In this document: piece by piece, positions 48,096 through 57,754 of the stretch
Layout: every line of letters starts with the position of its first letter
Numbering within the stretch: the first letter of the stretch is position 1
Source: Pseudoalteromonas peptidolytica
GTDB taxonomy: Bacteria > Pseudomonadota > Gammaproteobacteria > Enterobacterales > Alteromonadaceae
DNA: 64,000 bases
NCBI RefSeq assembly: GCF_012641745.1
Contig: NZ_WEHZ01000023.1
Span: 1-64,000, forward strand
Direction: 5' to 3'
Position numbers and translations under genes: made by a program
Notes under the pieces: model-generated
What the model was told of the DNA's origin: nothing
Databases searched by the model: none
What the model saw: only the letters and a program-made list of their open reading frames with translations

Positions 48096-50552
48096 GTGAA
48101 ATTATTGAAAAGATTTTTACAATTCGCTTTTGTTTGTACCCTTTTAGGCGTATTGACACTTATCAGCCTTTATTATTATGTCAAATCTGACATACCAAGT
48201 GTAGAGGTTTTGAAGGATGTTCAATTACAAACCCCTATGCAAGTCTTCACACGGGACGGCAAATTAATCAATCAATTCGGTGAGAAGCGCAGAATACCTG
48301 TACGTCTACAAGATGTTCCTGAACCGATGCGTAACGCTTTTTTGGCCACAGAAGATAACCGTTTTTATGATCATTTCGGAATAGACCCAATAGGAATTGT
48401 CAGATCAGCATTAGTACTGATCACAACCGGTCAAAAGAAACAAGGGGCAAGCACATTGACCATGCAACTTGCGAGAAACTTTTTCTTAACACGAGAGAAA
48501 GCCTATATTCGTAAAGTTAAGGAAATCTTTATTGCGTTGCATATTGAGCAGTTATTAACAAAAGATGAAATTTTCGAGCTGTATTTGAACAAAATCGAGC
48601 TGGGAAATCGTGCTTTTGGTATTGGTGCGGCAGCCCAAGTTTATTATGGCCGCACACTTTCTGAACTAACTCTACCTGAAATGGCCATGATAGCAGGGTT
48701 ACCCAAAGCACCTTCGGCACTGAACCCTATTCGCAATCCAGAGCGCGCAAAAAGTCGTCGCAATGTTGTACTAGGCCGTATGTTAGCTGAAAAATATATT
48801 ACCCAAGCAGAATATAATGCAGCGACTCAAGCCCCTATCACGGCAAAATTTCATGGTGCAGAAATCGAGCTGTATGCCCCTTATATTTCAGAGATGGTTC
48901 GCGCGTACATGGTAGAGCGCTACGGGACAGACAAAGCCTATAACTCGGGCATGAGAGTGTACACAAGTGTTGAATCAGAAGTACAACTAGCAGCGCAGCA
49001 TGCGTTAGTCGACAACTTACATGCGTATGACATGCGTCATGGCTTTCGAGGCCCAGAAGCCATTTACTGGAACGCACAGAGTGAATCACCGTTAAGCCAT
49101 GGAGGAATTGTAAGCCGCCTCAGAAAAGTCAATGAAATCGGATCATTAAAAGCTGCGGTGGTGTTAAGTATTACTGAACAAAGCGCTGAAGTCCTGCTTA
49201 AAAGTGGTGAACAAATAACTCTAACATGGCCAGGCTTAAGCTGGGCACGACAATACATCAGCGAGACACGACAAAGTTTACCACCAAAAACGACAGCGGA
49301 TATTCTTGCACCTGGTATGCAAGTATTTGTGCGCAAGCAAGACAATCTTTGGATGCTAAGTCAGTTGCCTCAAGCTTCCAGTGCGCTTGTATCGCTCGAC
49401 CCTAATGATGGCCGTGTAAAAGCCATCGTCGGTGGCTATAGTTTTGAACTTAGCCAATACAACCGAGCAACCCAAGCTAAACGACAAGTTGGCTCAAATA
49501 TTAAACCTTTTATCTACTCGTCAGCATTAGAGCAGGGCTACACTCTTGCTACTATTATCAATGATGCGCCAATTAACCATTGGGATAAGAGTGTTGGTGT
49601 CGCGTGGAGACCAAAAAATAGCCCGGAGGTCTACAATGGACCTATTCGGATCCGCCGTGCTTTGGCTCAATCCAAAAACGTTGTCTCGGTGCGTCTCATC
49701 AAAGGTGTTGGGATCAATACGGCCGCAGACCATCTACTCAAATTTGGGTTTCAAGATGCTGATATTAATCGTAGCGAGTCGTTAGCGCTCGGCAGCGCAG
49801 CACTCACTCCCATTGAAATGGCAAGAGGAATGGCAACTTTTGCTAACGGTGGGCATCTGATTGAACCGTATTTTATTGATAAGATCACAGATTCATTTGG
49901 AACTGAATTAGGCTCTGCAGTACCACTGATTGTTTGTGATGAGCAACAACTAGAAGAGCAGCCTGAGCGCTGTGCGCCACAAATTATTTCTGAACAAAAT
50001 GCTTTTTTGATTGCTGATGCCTTACACAGTGCAATTTGGGGCGGTGGTAGCTGGAAACACAAGACAGGATGGAGTGGTACAGGTTGGCGTGGTCAGTGGC
50101 TAAAGCGCCGTGATCTTGCAGGCAAAACAGGTACAACGAATGACTCAGTTGATACATGGTTTACCGGCTTTAATCGAAATGTTCTCACCACAGTATGGGT
50201 TGGATTTGATGATGCTAGCAAATCACTAGGTCGCGCTGCGTATAATGCTAATCTGGGTAAAAACCAGCTCGTTGGTGCCGAAGCTGGGGCGATTTCAGCG
50301 CAGCCGGCTTGGATAAACTTTATGCGCGAAGCACTCAAAGATGAACCTTTAGCACCAATAGAGCCGCCACCGGGTCTTATTTCAACCCGCATTGATTTAA
50401 AAACTGGGCTTTTGTCTCGCAAGAACGATCATACCTCTCGCTTTGAATATTTCGAGCAAGGTACAGCTCCCACTAAGTACGTGTTAGATACTGATAGCAG
50501 CACACCATTTGACAATAGTGCGCCGCTACCAACACACGAAGAATTGTTCTAA
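48096..50552 (+). CDS. mrcA: penicillin-binding protein 1A (bifunctional glycosyltransferase/transpeptidase)
   Basis: 818 residues. One N-terminal anchor is followed by the glycosyltransferase domain (ATEDNRFYDHFGIDPIG with the catalytic Glu, KKQGASTLTMQLARNFFL, ELGNRAFGIGAAAQVYYG). An OB-like insert typical of PBP1A follows. The transpeptidase has the SxxK in RQVGSNIKPF, SKN in LAQSKNVVS and KTGTTN. It polymerises and crosslinks peptidoglycan. Start GTG 48096 behind AGGGAT. Divergence from pilM is conserved. Confidence 0.95.
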   Translation: MKLLKRFLQFAFVCTLLGVLTLISLYYYVKSDIPSVEVLKDVQLQTPMQVFTRDGKLINQFGEKRRIPVRLQDVPEPMRNAFLATEDNRFYDHFGIDPIGIVRSALVLITTGQKKQGASTLTMQLARNFFLTREKAYIRKVKEIFIALHIEQLLTKDEIFELYLNKIELGNRAFGIGAAAQVYYGRTLSELTLPEMAMIAGLPKAPSALNPIRNPERAKSRRNVVLGRMLAEKYITQAEYNAATQAPITAKFHGAEIELYAPYISEMVRAYMVERYGTDKAYNSGMRVYTSVESEVQLAAQHALVDNLHAYDMRHGFRGPEAIYWNAQSESPLSHGGIVSRLRKVNEIGSLKAAVVLSITEQSAEVLLKSGEQITLTWPGLSWARQYISETRQSLPPKTTADILAPGMQVFVRKQDNLWMLSQLPQASSALVSLDPNDGRVKAIVGGYSFELSQYNRATQAKRQVGSNIKPFIYSSALEQGYTLATIINDAPINHWDKSVGVAWRPKNSPEVYNGPIRIRRALAQSKNVVSVRLIKGVGINTAADHLLKFGFQDADINRSESLALGSAALTPIEMARGMATFANGGHLIEPYFIDKITDSFGTELGSAVPLIVCDEQQLEEQPERCAPQIISEQNAFLIADALHSAIWGGGSWKHKTGWSGTGWRGQWLKRRDLAGKTGTTNDSVDTWFTGFNRNVLTTVWVGFDDASKSLGRAAYNANLGKNQLVGAEAGAISAQPAWINFMREALKDEPLAPIEPPPGLISTRIDLKTGLLSRKNDHTSRFEYFEQGTAPTKYVLDTDSSTPFDNSAPLPTHEELF

Positions 50553-50554
50553 AC

Positions 50555-50587
50555 AAAAAATGCCGATGCCTGTATCGGCATTTTTGT
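50555..50587 (+). terminator. intrinsic terminator after mrcA
   Basis: AAAAAATGCCGAT, GCCTGT loop, ATCGGCATTTTT: strong stem with T-tract just past the stop codon. Confidence 0.88.
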
Positions 50588-50635
50588 TAGTAGTTAAGAC
50601 CAGGATACAGAGTGGACTGACGGATTACATTTAGA

Positions 50636-50704
50636 ACCAACTATCTTAATCAATTGGTCTATTATAAGACGAGAAAATAGACCACTTAATAAGCAAATTG
50701 ATAT
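50636..50704. repeat. palindromic repeat family 1, copy D (short hairpin form)
   Basis: Keeps the family termini (ACCAACTATCTTAAT and CTTAATAAGCAAATTGATAT) and the left-arm GGTCTATT, now paired with AATAGACC directly, so only about 70 bp remain. It lies between the mrcA terminator and the 3' end of metL. The 14 bp before the metL stop (GAAGTTCAGGTTAT) match the end of repeat family 3. Confidence 0.6.
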
Positions 50705-50722
50705 AACTAGCTGAAGTTCAGG

Positions 50723-53071
50723 TTATTTCAAATTTTGCGTCAACCAGAATAAATCTGAATGGATCCCAGCAGCGGTCACTTCTTTACCGGCACCAGGGCC
50801 TTGGATCACCAGCGGGTTTTGCTCATACCATTTTGTGTGGATCACAAAAATATTGTCACCGGGCGTTAAATTAGCAATGGCGGCACCATTGGGTACATGT
50901 GCAATCCCAACTTTTGCACAGACATGACCATTGTTCGCAATTTCCAGCGCCCCTGTGTAACGTAGTACAGCGTCATTTTCACGGGCTTTGGCGTCGTGTT
51001 CAGCGTAAAAGTCATCAAGCTGTTGGCGATTTTCCAAAAATTGTAACCACGAGCCTTGCGCCAGGTTATCTGGCATTAATGGTTCTAGTTCAATCTCATC
51101 TAACTCAAGTTCAATACCCAACTCTCTTGCCAAAATTAGCAACTTTCTCTGCATATCACGACCAGACAGGTCTTCTCTTGGATCAGGTTCGGTAAACCCA
51201 AGCGCTTGTGCGCCCAGTACTAACTCAGAAAAAGCCTCAGAGCCGTCATAACGACTGCACAGCCAAGATAGAGTACCAGAGAAAACCCCCTCGATTCTCA
51301 CAATTTCGTCGCCGCTATTTTGCAGATCCGCTAAGGCAAAGTTAACAGGCAACCCAGCTCCAACACTGGTGTTATAACGCCATAATAAGTTACGTTCTTG
51401 CAGTTTTTGCCGTAGTTGTGTGTACCAGCTGTGCTTCGCTGTACCAGCGTATTTATTGGCGCTGATCAGATGACAGTCATGTTCTACAAACTGTGGATAT
51501 AATGCACTAAAGCGCTCGCTTGCGGTAATATCAATAATTACTTTATGTTCGTAATCAAGCTCTTTTATGCGAGTAAATAATTCAGCTTCGTTATATTCTA
51601 TGGCTTCATTTTGCCATTGCTGCTGCCATTGGGCTAAGTTTAATCCGCTTGGACAAAACAACATTTGTTTTGAGCGCAACAATCCTACCAACTTCAGATC
51701 AAAGTGCTCACTCAGTTTGTCAAACTGATCTTTACACTGCTCAATAAAAACCTCACCCACATTGCCAACACCTGCAACGATGACCGCGAGCTCTCTGCCT
51801 TTATTGACAAGCCGTTCATGTAATACTGCCAAAACATCACTATCAATAGACTGATCAGTCAGCACTAAACTATAGTTTTGTGCTTGTAATACAAAACGGG
51901 TCACTATCGCATTGTCGTCTAGCAATTCTAAAGCTTGCAGATGTAACCCTGCGATATCTTGGCTTGGCGCAACGACAGCAAAGCCTTGCACTTGTGATTC
52001 AATGATATTTGCACGAGGCTCTAAGGCATTGATAACCAGATGGCTAAACTCGGATGGCACCAATAAATGCGCCTCTCCACCTTTGATAAAATGATGAATA
52101 CTATGCTGTATTAGTTGGCTAAGCTGTTTTACTTCACCACTATTTAATTTTTCAACACGCAGTAAATCTAGTTGTCCAAAAGTAGTGATAAAGCGCTTCT
52201 CTTTACTATAACCTGCTTTAACAATTTCAGTGCCTAGTGCGTCTGAGTCAAAACTACTTCGCACTTGTAGTTTTATATCAGTACCTTTCAAGGGAGAGAG
52301 TGTTTTTGCATGCAGGACAGGGTTCCCCAAACGTGCTAATAATTCAGCCTGACTTCGACATACTTTAGCGTATTTTATTGCACTACTGACTTTACGTGGA
52401 TCGGTACTAAATACGCCTGTGGTATCTGTCCAAATCGATACCTGAGTGGCATCAATATAATTGGCCAGTAAAGTCGCACTGTAATCGCTTCCATTGCGCC
52501 CCAAAGTCACAGTTTCACCTTGACTATCTGCTGCAATAAAGCCGGTAACAATATGCACAGCATTGTCACCAATTGCGCTGTAACACACCTCTTTATTCAA
52601 CGCATGTAATAATACACCATCCTGTTGCACAAATAGTTTTCTAGCGTCAATATCCCGAGCTTCAATACCTTGTGAGCTTAAGTAATTGGCTAGGACACGA
52701 GCCGACCACAACTCCCCATGCGCCAGTAGACTGGCATAGTGAAGTGTGCGTGCTTCACGCGCTTGCGCAAGGGCCTGCAATTCGTTCACGAGCTGCTTGA
52801 GCAAAGCAGCATGCCTATCGCCGGTAAACAACGCATCTATTAATTCACGTTGATGGTTTTCAACTTGTAACAAGACGTCGTTAAAAGCGCGCACATCTTG
52901 CTGCTCAAAACTCTGCCATAGCTTCACCAAAGTATTGGTTGTTTTTCCCGCAGCTGAAACCACTACGCTATCACCTAACTGACACTGCTCTAATATTATC
53001 TTAGCAACAGCCTGATAGCGCTCTGCAGAGCTTAAACTAGAACCACCAAACTTATGTACTACTTTTGCCAT
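50723..53071 (-). CDS. metL: bifunctional aspartokinase II / homoserine dehydrogenase II
   Basis: 782 residues, slightly shorter than E. coli MetL (about 810). The kinase half begins AKVVHKFGGSSLSSAERYQ and has TLGRNGSDYSATLLA. The dehydrogenase half has VIVAGVGNVGEVFIEQ (NAD(P) fold) and SANKYAGTAKHSWY through GVFSGTLSWLC. It makes aspartyl phosphate and homoserine for methionine. It follows metB by 4 bp and is probably repressed by MetJ through the shared promoter. Confidence 0.94.
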   Translation of the reverse strand: MAKVVHKFGGSSLSSAERYQAVAKIILEQCQLGDSVVVSAAGKTTNTLVKLWQSFEQQDVRAFNDVLLQVENHQRELIDALFTGDRHAALLKQLVNELQALAQAREARTLHYASLLAHGELWSARVLANYLSSQGIEARDIDARKLFVQQDGVLLHALNKEVCYSAIGDNAVHIVTGFIAADSQGETVTLGRNGSDYSATLLANYIDATQVSIWTDTTGVFSTDPRKVSSAIKYAKVCRSQAELLARLGNPVLHAKTLSPLKGTDIKLQVRSSFDSDALGTEIVKAGYSKEKRFITTFGQLDLLRVEKLNSGEVKQLSQLIQHSIHHFIKGGEAHLLVPSEFSHLVINALEPRANIIESQVQGFAVVAPSQDIAGLHLQALELLDDNAIVTRFVLQAQNYSLVLTDQSIDSDVLAVLHERLVNKGRELAVIVAGVGNVGEVFIEQCKDQFDKLSEHFDLKLVGLLRSKQMLFCPSGLNLAQWQQQWQNEAIEYNEAELFTRIKELDYEHKVIIDITASERFSALYPQFVEHDCHLISANKYAGTAKHSWYTQLRQKLQERNLLWRYNTSVGAGLPVNFALADLQNSGDEIVRIEGVFSGTLSWLCSRYDGSEAFSELVLGAQALGFTEPDPREDLSGRDMQRKLLILARELGIELELDEIELEPLMPDNLAQGSWLQFLENRQQLDDFYAEHDAKARENDAVLRYTGALEIANNGHVCAKVGIAHVPNGAAIANLTPGDNIFVIHTKWYEQNPLVIQGPGAGKEVTAAGIHSDLFWLTQNLK

Positions 53072-53075
53072 TTAC

Positions 53076-54296
53076 TCACCACAACGCAACGGTATGTGCA
53101 GGCGTAAGCTTAAATGACTTCGCGTCATCACTTGCCTGGCTGTCATCAATACTGGAAAATCCGGCTTCAAGATCTGCGATTAAGTCTTGCACATCTTCAA
53201 TGCCCACTGAAATGCGAATTAAGGTATCGCCAACCCCAGCTTCGAGACGTGCCTGAGGTTCCATTCCTGCGTGTGTCATGGTCGCAGGATGGCAGATTAA
53301 ACTTTCAACTCCACCTAGTGATTCGGCGAGCGAGAACTGCTTTAACGAAGTTAAAAATTTAGCCGATGTCTGTAGATCACCCTTAATATCAAAGCTCACC
53401 ATACCACCAAAGCCTAGTTGTTGTTTTTTTGCTAGCTCATGCTGTGGATGCGACTTGAGACCGGGATAGTATACTTGACTCACATACGGCGACTTCTCTA
53501 AGTATTCAGCAATCTGTTGCGCATTCTCTTGATGTTGGCGTAAGCGTACGTTAAGTGTGCGCAGTCCACGCAATGTCAGATAACTATCAAAAGGCGCGCC
53601 CGTAATACCAATGTTATTTGCCCACCAAGCCAACTCATCTCCTAGCTCTTGCGTGCGCGCTATCACTGCACCACCTACCACATCGGAGTGACCGTTAATA
53701 TATTTAGTGGTTGAGTGAACAACAATATCGACTCCAAAAGCGATAGGGTTTTGTAATGCTGGTGACAAGAAGGTATTGTCTGCCGCAACTAAAGCACCGA
53801 CCGCATGCGCAGCGGTTACAACTGCTTCAATATCGGTTAATCGTAAAATTGGATTACTTGGTGTTTCTATCCACACAAGTTTAGGCTGGATTTTTTCTAG
53901 TTTCTCAAGGCTTTCTGGCTGGGTTAAATCCACTACTTCTACTTTGAGTAGCCCACGCTTTGCCAATGACGTAAATAAACGATAACTGCCACCATAGCAA
54001 TCGTGGGGGATCACTAAAGTGTCGTCATGGTTTAATAATTGAGTTACTAGGTGAATAGCCGACATACCTGTTGCGGTAATAATGCCACGTTGACCTCCTT
54101 CAAGTTCGGTTAACGCTTGTGCCAACACATCACGATTAAAGTTACCACTGCGGCCATAGTCATAATCACGCTTGGTATCAAAATCTGCAAATGAATAGGT
54201 CGTCGACAGATAAAGGGGCGGAACCACTGCACCATGTGCTTTATCAGCTTCTATACCGTGACGCACTGCAACCGTCGATTTGTTAATTTGACTCAT
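53076..54296 (-). CDS. metB: cystathionine gamma-synthase
   Basis: 406 residues of the Cys/Met PLP family. YDYGRSGNFNRDVLAQAL and ATGMSAIHLV form the cofactor site, VAADNTFLSPALQNP holds the PLP-contacting Asp, and VHSTTKYINGHSDVVGG holds the Schiff-base Lys. It condenses activated homoserine with cysteine. First gene of metB-metL, divergent from metJ, with MetJ boxes directly upstream. Confidence 0.92.
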   Translation of the reverse strand: MSQINKSTVAVRHGIEADKAHGAVVPPLYLSTTYSFADFDTKRDYDYGRSGNFNRDVLAQALTELEGGQRGIITATGMSAIHLVTQLLNHDDTLVIPHDCYGGSYRLFTSLAKRGLLKVEVVDLTQPESLEKLEKIQPKLVWIETPSNPILRLTDIEAVVTAAHAVGALVAADNTFLSPALQNPIAFGVDIVVHSTTKYINGHSDVVGGAVIARTQELGDELAWWANNIGITGAPFDSYLTLRGLRTLNVRLRQHQENAQQIAEYLEKSPYVSQVYYPGLKSHPQHELAKKQQLGFGGMVSFDIKGDLQTSAKFLTSLKQFSLAESLGGVESLICHPATMTHAGMEPQARLEAGVGDTLIRISVGIEDVQDLIADLEAGFSSIDDSQASDDAKSFKLTPAHTVALW

Positions 54297-54306
54297 AGGG
54301 TCACCT

Positions 54307-54338
54307 AGATAGTTGGATGTTTAGACGTCTAAAAGGTT
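54307..54338. promoter_or_regulatory. MetJ operator: four tandem met boxes
   Basis: Four consecutive 8-mers AGATAGTT, GGATGTTT, AGACGTCT, AAAAGGTT. The third equals the MetJ consensus exactly; the others are degenerate, as in known operators. It starts 10 bp upstream of the metB start codon, so MetJ would cover the metB promoter or leader. Confidence 0.85.
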
Positions 54339-54640
54339 AGAGCAACGACAACTAGAAGTCAAAACATTTATACTGCTAAATGGCTAAATAACTAGTATTT
54401 GACTATCTTTTTTAAACCGATAAAATTTCGCCACTTAAGGCGTTGCTAATACGACTGAGTTATTGAAAACTATGGCAGAGATCTATAGTTCTCGCCATAG
54501 CGGATTAATTTGCTCAACTATTCAAGTTCAGGTTTTATCTTTACTCTTTAAAGATTTCCCTGCTCCACCTGCTTAGCTGAACAATATCAATCAGAACCCA
54601 GTCATATTGGCATTGATGTAACTGAGGCAAGTACACAATT
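54339..54640. other. metB-metJ divergent intergenic region
   Basis: Must hold both promoters. Contains CAAGTTCAGGTTTTATC at about 54523-54540, resembling the end of repeat family 3. Nothing else recognised. Confidence 0.4.
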
Positions 54641-54961
54641 ATGGCAAAATGGAATGGTGAGTATATTCACCCATATGCAGAACACGGTAAAAAAGCAGAG
54701 CAAGTAAAAAAAATCACAGTGAGTATCCCTTTGAACGTACTCAAAGTGCTTACTGATGAACGTACACGTCGTCAAGTAAATAACTTGCGCCATGCAACAA
54801 ACAGCGAGCTATTATGTGAAGCCTTTTTACATGCTTTCACGGGTCAACCACTTCCAAGTGATGAAGACCTGAGAAAAGACAACCCAGAACGTATTCCGTT
54901 AGAAGTAAGACAAATAATGGAAGAGCGTGGTTTAGAGATCCCTGAAATAAACGAAGAATAA
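54641..54961 (+). CDS. metJ: methionine regulon repressor
   Basis: 106 residues, against 104 in E. coli. [65 protein letters not shown] is the ribbon-helix-helix and AdoMet-binding core. It represses methionine genes when S-adenosylmethionine is bound. The stop codon touches the first base of a full-length palindromic repeat. Confidence 0.97.
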   Translation: MAKWNGEYIHPYAEHGKKAEQVKKITVSIPLNVLKVLTDERTRRQVNNLRHATNSELLCEAFLHAFTGQPLPSDEDLRKDNPERIPLEVRQIMEERGLEIPEINEE

Positions 54962-55122
54962 TACCAATTTTCTTAATTAAGTGGTTTATTTTGAGGCGAG
55001 AAAATCTTGTCGATAACTAGGCAAAAATTTTGCTATTTAGTTGTTCTAAATGAGAAATTTTTAACGCTGTTAGCGTCAGATTTACTCCTTCAAATTGAGC
55101 AAGTATTAAGTCAAATTGGTAT
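54961..55122. repeat. palindromic repeat family 1, copy E (full length)
   Basis: 162 bp, the same length as copy A at 9295-9456 and differing from it at only a few positions by eye (GGTTTATT for GGTCTATT, AACTAGG for AACAAGG, AATGAG for AATAAG). It begins at the last base of the metJ stop codon and would form the 3' end of the metJ transcript. Confidence 0.87.
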
Positions 55123-55159
55123 AATATCGACTCTTCATTTTTCACGGAAATAAAGACAC

Positions 55160-55185
55160 AAAAAAGCCTCAATCGAGGCTTTTTT
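55160..55185. terminator. intrinsic terminator downstream of metJ and its repeat
   Basis: AAAAAAGCCTC, AATC, GAGGCTTTTTT: perfect stem with A and T tracts. Confidence 0.85.
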
Positions 55186-55249
55186 CATACTTAAGCTGGA
55201 ATCGCTACAAGCAGTTATTTCTTAATACAAGGCAAATTTGTGCGTCAAT

Positions 55250-55332
55250 AGCTGGCCTATTACAAACAAATTTACCGCAGAAGTAAGGGATAACAACTGC
55301 TAGAGAACAAATTATTAACCCAGTTTAGGTTA
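55250..55332. repeat. intergenic repeat family 3, copy 2
   Basis: Aligns with the reverse complement of 23069-23155: CTGGCCTATTACAAAC, AGTAAGGGATAAC, CTAGAGAACAAATTATTA and TTTAGGTTA have direct counterparts. It ends 3 bp before the maeB stop codon. Confidence 0.6.
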
Positions 55333-55334
55333 TT

Positions 55335-56576
55335 TTATTCCATATAACCCAAGGGCATCTCGATTTGCGCTACGCCAGATTCAACCGCAGCAGTAGCAAC
55401 CGCTTTTGCTATTCGAGGTAACAAGCGAGGATCCATCGGTTTAGGGATAATGTATTGCGGACCAAACTCAAGGCTGTCGACATCAGCTGCTTTTAACACC
55501 TCTGCAGGTACTGGCTCTTTTGCAATACTTCTAATAGCCTCAACTGCCGCAATCTTCATTTCGTCATTGATCGCTGTAGCACGTACATCTAGTGCACCAC
55601 GGAAGATGAACGGAAAACATAGCACATTGTTCACTTGGTTTGGATAATCAGAACGACCTGTTGCCATAATCAAATCATCACGAGCACCATGTGCAACATC
55701 GGGGCTGATCTCAGGATCTGGGTTCGAACATGCAAATACAACTGGCTTATCAGCCATTAATTTTAAATCTTCAGCAGATAGAAGATCTGGGCCTGAAACG
55801 CCAACAAATACGTCAGCCTCTGCAATCACATCCTGTAACGTGCGCTTATCCGTATTATTTGCAAACAGCTCTTTGTATTCGTTAAGATCGTCACGACGAG
55901 TATGGATCACGCCTTTTCTGTCTAGCATATAAATATGCTCTCTTTGTGCACCACATTTTATAAGTAGCTCCATACACGCTATTGCAGCGGCACCAGCTCC
56001 TAAACACACGATGATCGCATCATGAATATCTTTACCTTGGATCTCAAGTGCATTGAGCATACCAGCCGCAGTCACAATTGCAGTACCGTGTTGATCATCA
56101 TGGAAAACGGGTATATCACAGCGTTCAATAAGCGCGCGCTCAATTTCAAAGCACTCAGGCGCTTTGATATCTTCAAGGTTAATCCCGCCAAAAGTATCTG
56201 CAATATTCGCTACTGTATTGATGAAGTCTTCAGTGGTGTTATGTTTAACTTCAATATCAATCGAGTCCAGTCCAGCAAAGCGTTTAAATAACAGAGCCTT
56301 ACCTTCCATAACTGGTTTCGAAGCCAAAGGACCTAAATTACCTAGTCCTAAAATAGCAGTACCATTACTGATCACAGCTACCATGTTCCCTTTACCTGTA
56401 TAACGATAGGCATTCGCAGGATCTGCCGCGATTTCACGTACTGGCTCGGCAACACCAGGGCTGTATGCGAGTGCTAGGTCTTTTACGGTCTCGGCAGGCT
56501 TAGTCAGCTCTACGCTGATTTTACCTGGAACGGGCTTCTCGTGATAATCTAGAGCTTGTTGACGAAAATCTGTCAT
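55335..56576 (-). CDS. maeB: NADP-type malic enzyme (short form)
   Basis: 413 residues from ATG 56576, whose product MTDFRQQALDYHEKPVPGKI matches the family N-terminus. ALAYSPGVAEPVREI, LGLGNLGPLASKPVMEGK, DIEVKHNTTEDFI and FHDDQHGTAIVTAAG are the substrate and metal motifs, and IIVCLGAGAAAIACMELL the NAD(P) fold. It decarboxylates malate to pyruvate. It lacks the C-terminal phosphotransacetylase-like domain of E. coli MaeB, so it is the short class; cofactor preference is inferred. The frame stays open 216 bp upstream with a Cys-rich reading, but that part looks non-coding. Confidence 0.88.
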   Translation of the reverse strand: MTDFRQQALDYHEKPVPGKISVELTKPAETVKDLALAYSPGVAEPVREIAADPANAYRYTGKGNMVAVISNGTAILGLGNLGPLASKPVMEGKALLFKRFAGLDSIDIEVKHNTTEDFINTVANIADTFGGINLEDIKAPECFEIERALIERCDIPVFHDDQHGTAIVTAAGMLNALEIQGKDIHDAIIVCLGAGAAAIACMELLIKCGAQREHIYMLDRKGVIHTRRDDLNEYKELFANNTDKRTLQDVIAEADVFVGVSGPDLLSAEDLKLMADKPVVFACSNPDPEISPDVAHGARDDLIMATGRSDYPNQVNNVLCFPFIFRGALDVRATAINDEMKIAAVEAIRSIAKEPVPAEVLKAADVDSLEFGPQYIIPKPMDPRLLPRIAKAVATAAVESGVAQIEMPLGYME

Positions 56577-57280
56577 GGCGCGATATTTTCCTACGAAGTT
56601 AATGTGAGAGTGTGCTAAACATTCGCATTCTGAGTGTCGGTTGCTTCCATATTTACAACCACAAACAGTGCGATTAACTATATGAGCGACGACATAAAAG
56701 TACTCAAAAGCACAGTGCTTTAAGCAGATGTCAATAGGACATATAGGTAATCGACCGTCATCACACAATACCGAGTTTTCTTCATTATTCAAGTAAAATC
56801 AGGTCTATCCACTTACACGGTATTTATTCGTATTTTCTTCGACGTTCTCTTCAATTTTAAGAAAAATTTCACAATTTAGACCTGCAAAAGTAAGCAAGTA
56901 AGAGGTTAAAGACAAGTCAAAGTGATGAAAAATAGCACTAGCGTAAAATACCATGACTAAAGAGCAATATTTATAATTATTACTAAATTTAACTGCACAA
57001 TTGAGACATTTAGAAGCACAAAGCACGATTTACCACTACGAAGCATAGTGTCTAGTAATATAATTAAATATATTCGTTTTCTGCCTAGGCACAACTTAAG
57101 CTCATTAATAGCCAATATTAACATGCGAAATAGAGCTATTACTCTATTCTAGGTTACAGTAAAGATTTGCTGCCAAATCAGTTGATTTTAAGATTTAAAA
57201 GGCGGGGGCGTACCAAGCACAAGCAATCAAACACTGCCTATTTGTATACATTATTATAATTGCTATTGAACCGTAGGCAC
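56577..57280. other. intergenic region between maeB and rpmE
   Basis: About 700 bp, AT-rich. An open frame in line with maeB (to 56792) and a 73-codon minus-strand frame at 56805-57026 have no family resemblance or good ribosome site. maeB promoter expected here. Confidence 0.4.
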
Positions 57281-57307
57281 AAAAAAAGCACCCTAGGGTG
57301 CTTTTTT
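57281..57307. terminator. intrinsic terminator after rpmE
   Basis: A-tract, AAGCACCC, TA, GGGTGCTT, T-tract on either strand, 18 bp past the rpmE stop. Confidence 0.88.
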
Positions 57308-57324
57308 CGACTAGACCAGCAAGA

Positions 57325-57540
57325 TTACTTCTTGCTGCTAAGTGCACCGAAACGCTTGTTGAAGCGATCAACACGGCCACCTGTATCAAGGATCTTCTGC
57401 TTACCTGTGTAGAACGGGTGACACGCAGAACATACGTCTAGGTGAATATCTTTACAAAGCGTTGAACGAGTTTCGAACTTGTTACCGCAAGAGCACGATG
57501 CTGTGATCGTCTCGTAATTAGGGTGAATACCTTCTTTCAT
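57325..57540 (-). CDS. rpmE: 50S ribosomal protein L31 (zinc form)
   Basis: 71 residues: [22 protein letters not shown] with Cys16 and Cys18, and [31 protein letters not shown] with Cys37 and Cys40. The four cysteines mark the C+ zinc-binding form. Divergent from priA, as in other gammaproteobacteria. Confidence 0.96.
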   Translation of the reverse strand: MKEGIHPNYETITASCSCGNKFETRSTLCKDIHLDVCSACHPFYTGKQKILDTGGRVDRFNKRFGALSSKK

Positions 57541-57754
57541 AGCAACCTCTAGTTAAGGCCGTATCGCTCTCCAAACCCGAAGTCTGGCACCATACGTAGT
57601 TATACAAAATTGTGGAGGCGTATTTTAGTGGTTAACTGGACAATCTACAAGCAATATTTCAGAGTTTTTTATCGTCATTGCTGGGGCTGTTTTCCAATAC
57701 CATAATCTTAGGTATATACTTCGAGCCTGCGCTCACTTTATGGGATTGAAATAT

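Noticed and set aside
49064..50422. Long minus-strand frames inside mrcA
   Set aside because: Shadows of the real gene on the other strand with no recognisable product.
54961..55122. Repeat copy E as the metJ transcription terminator
   Set aside because: It folds into a long hairpin but has no T-run after it; a proper terminator lies at 55160-55185.
56577..56792. N-terminal extension of the malic enzyme
   Set aside because: The in-frame upstream part is Cys-rich and unlike any malic enzyme; the protein from ATG 56576 has the conserved start.
56805..57026. 73-codon minus-strand frame between maeB and rpmE
   Set aside because: No ribosome site, no domain, AT-rich intergenic composition.
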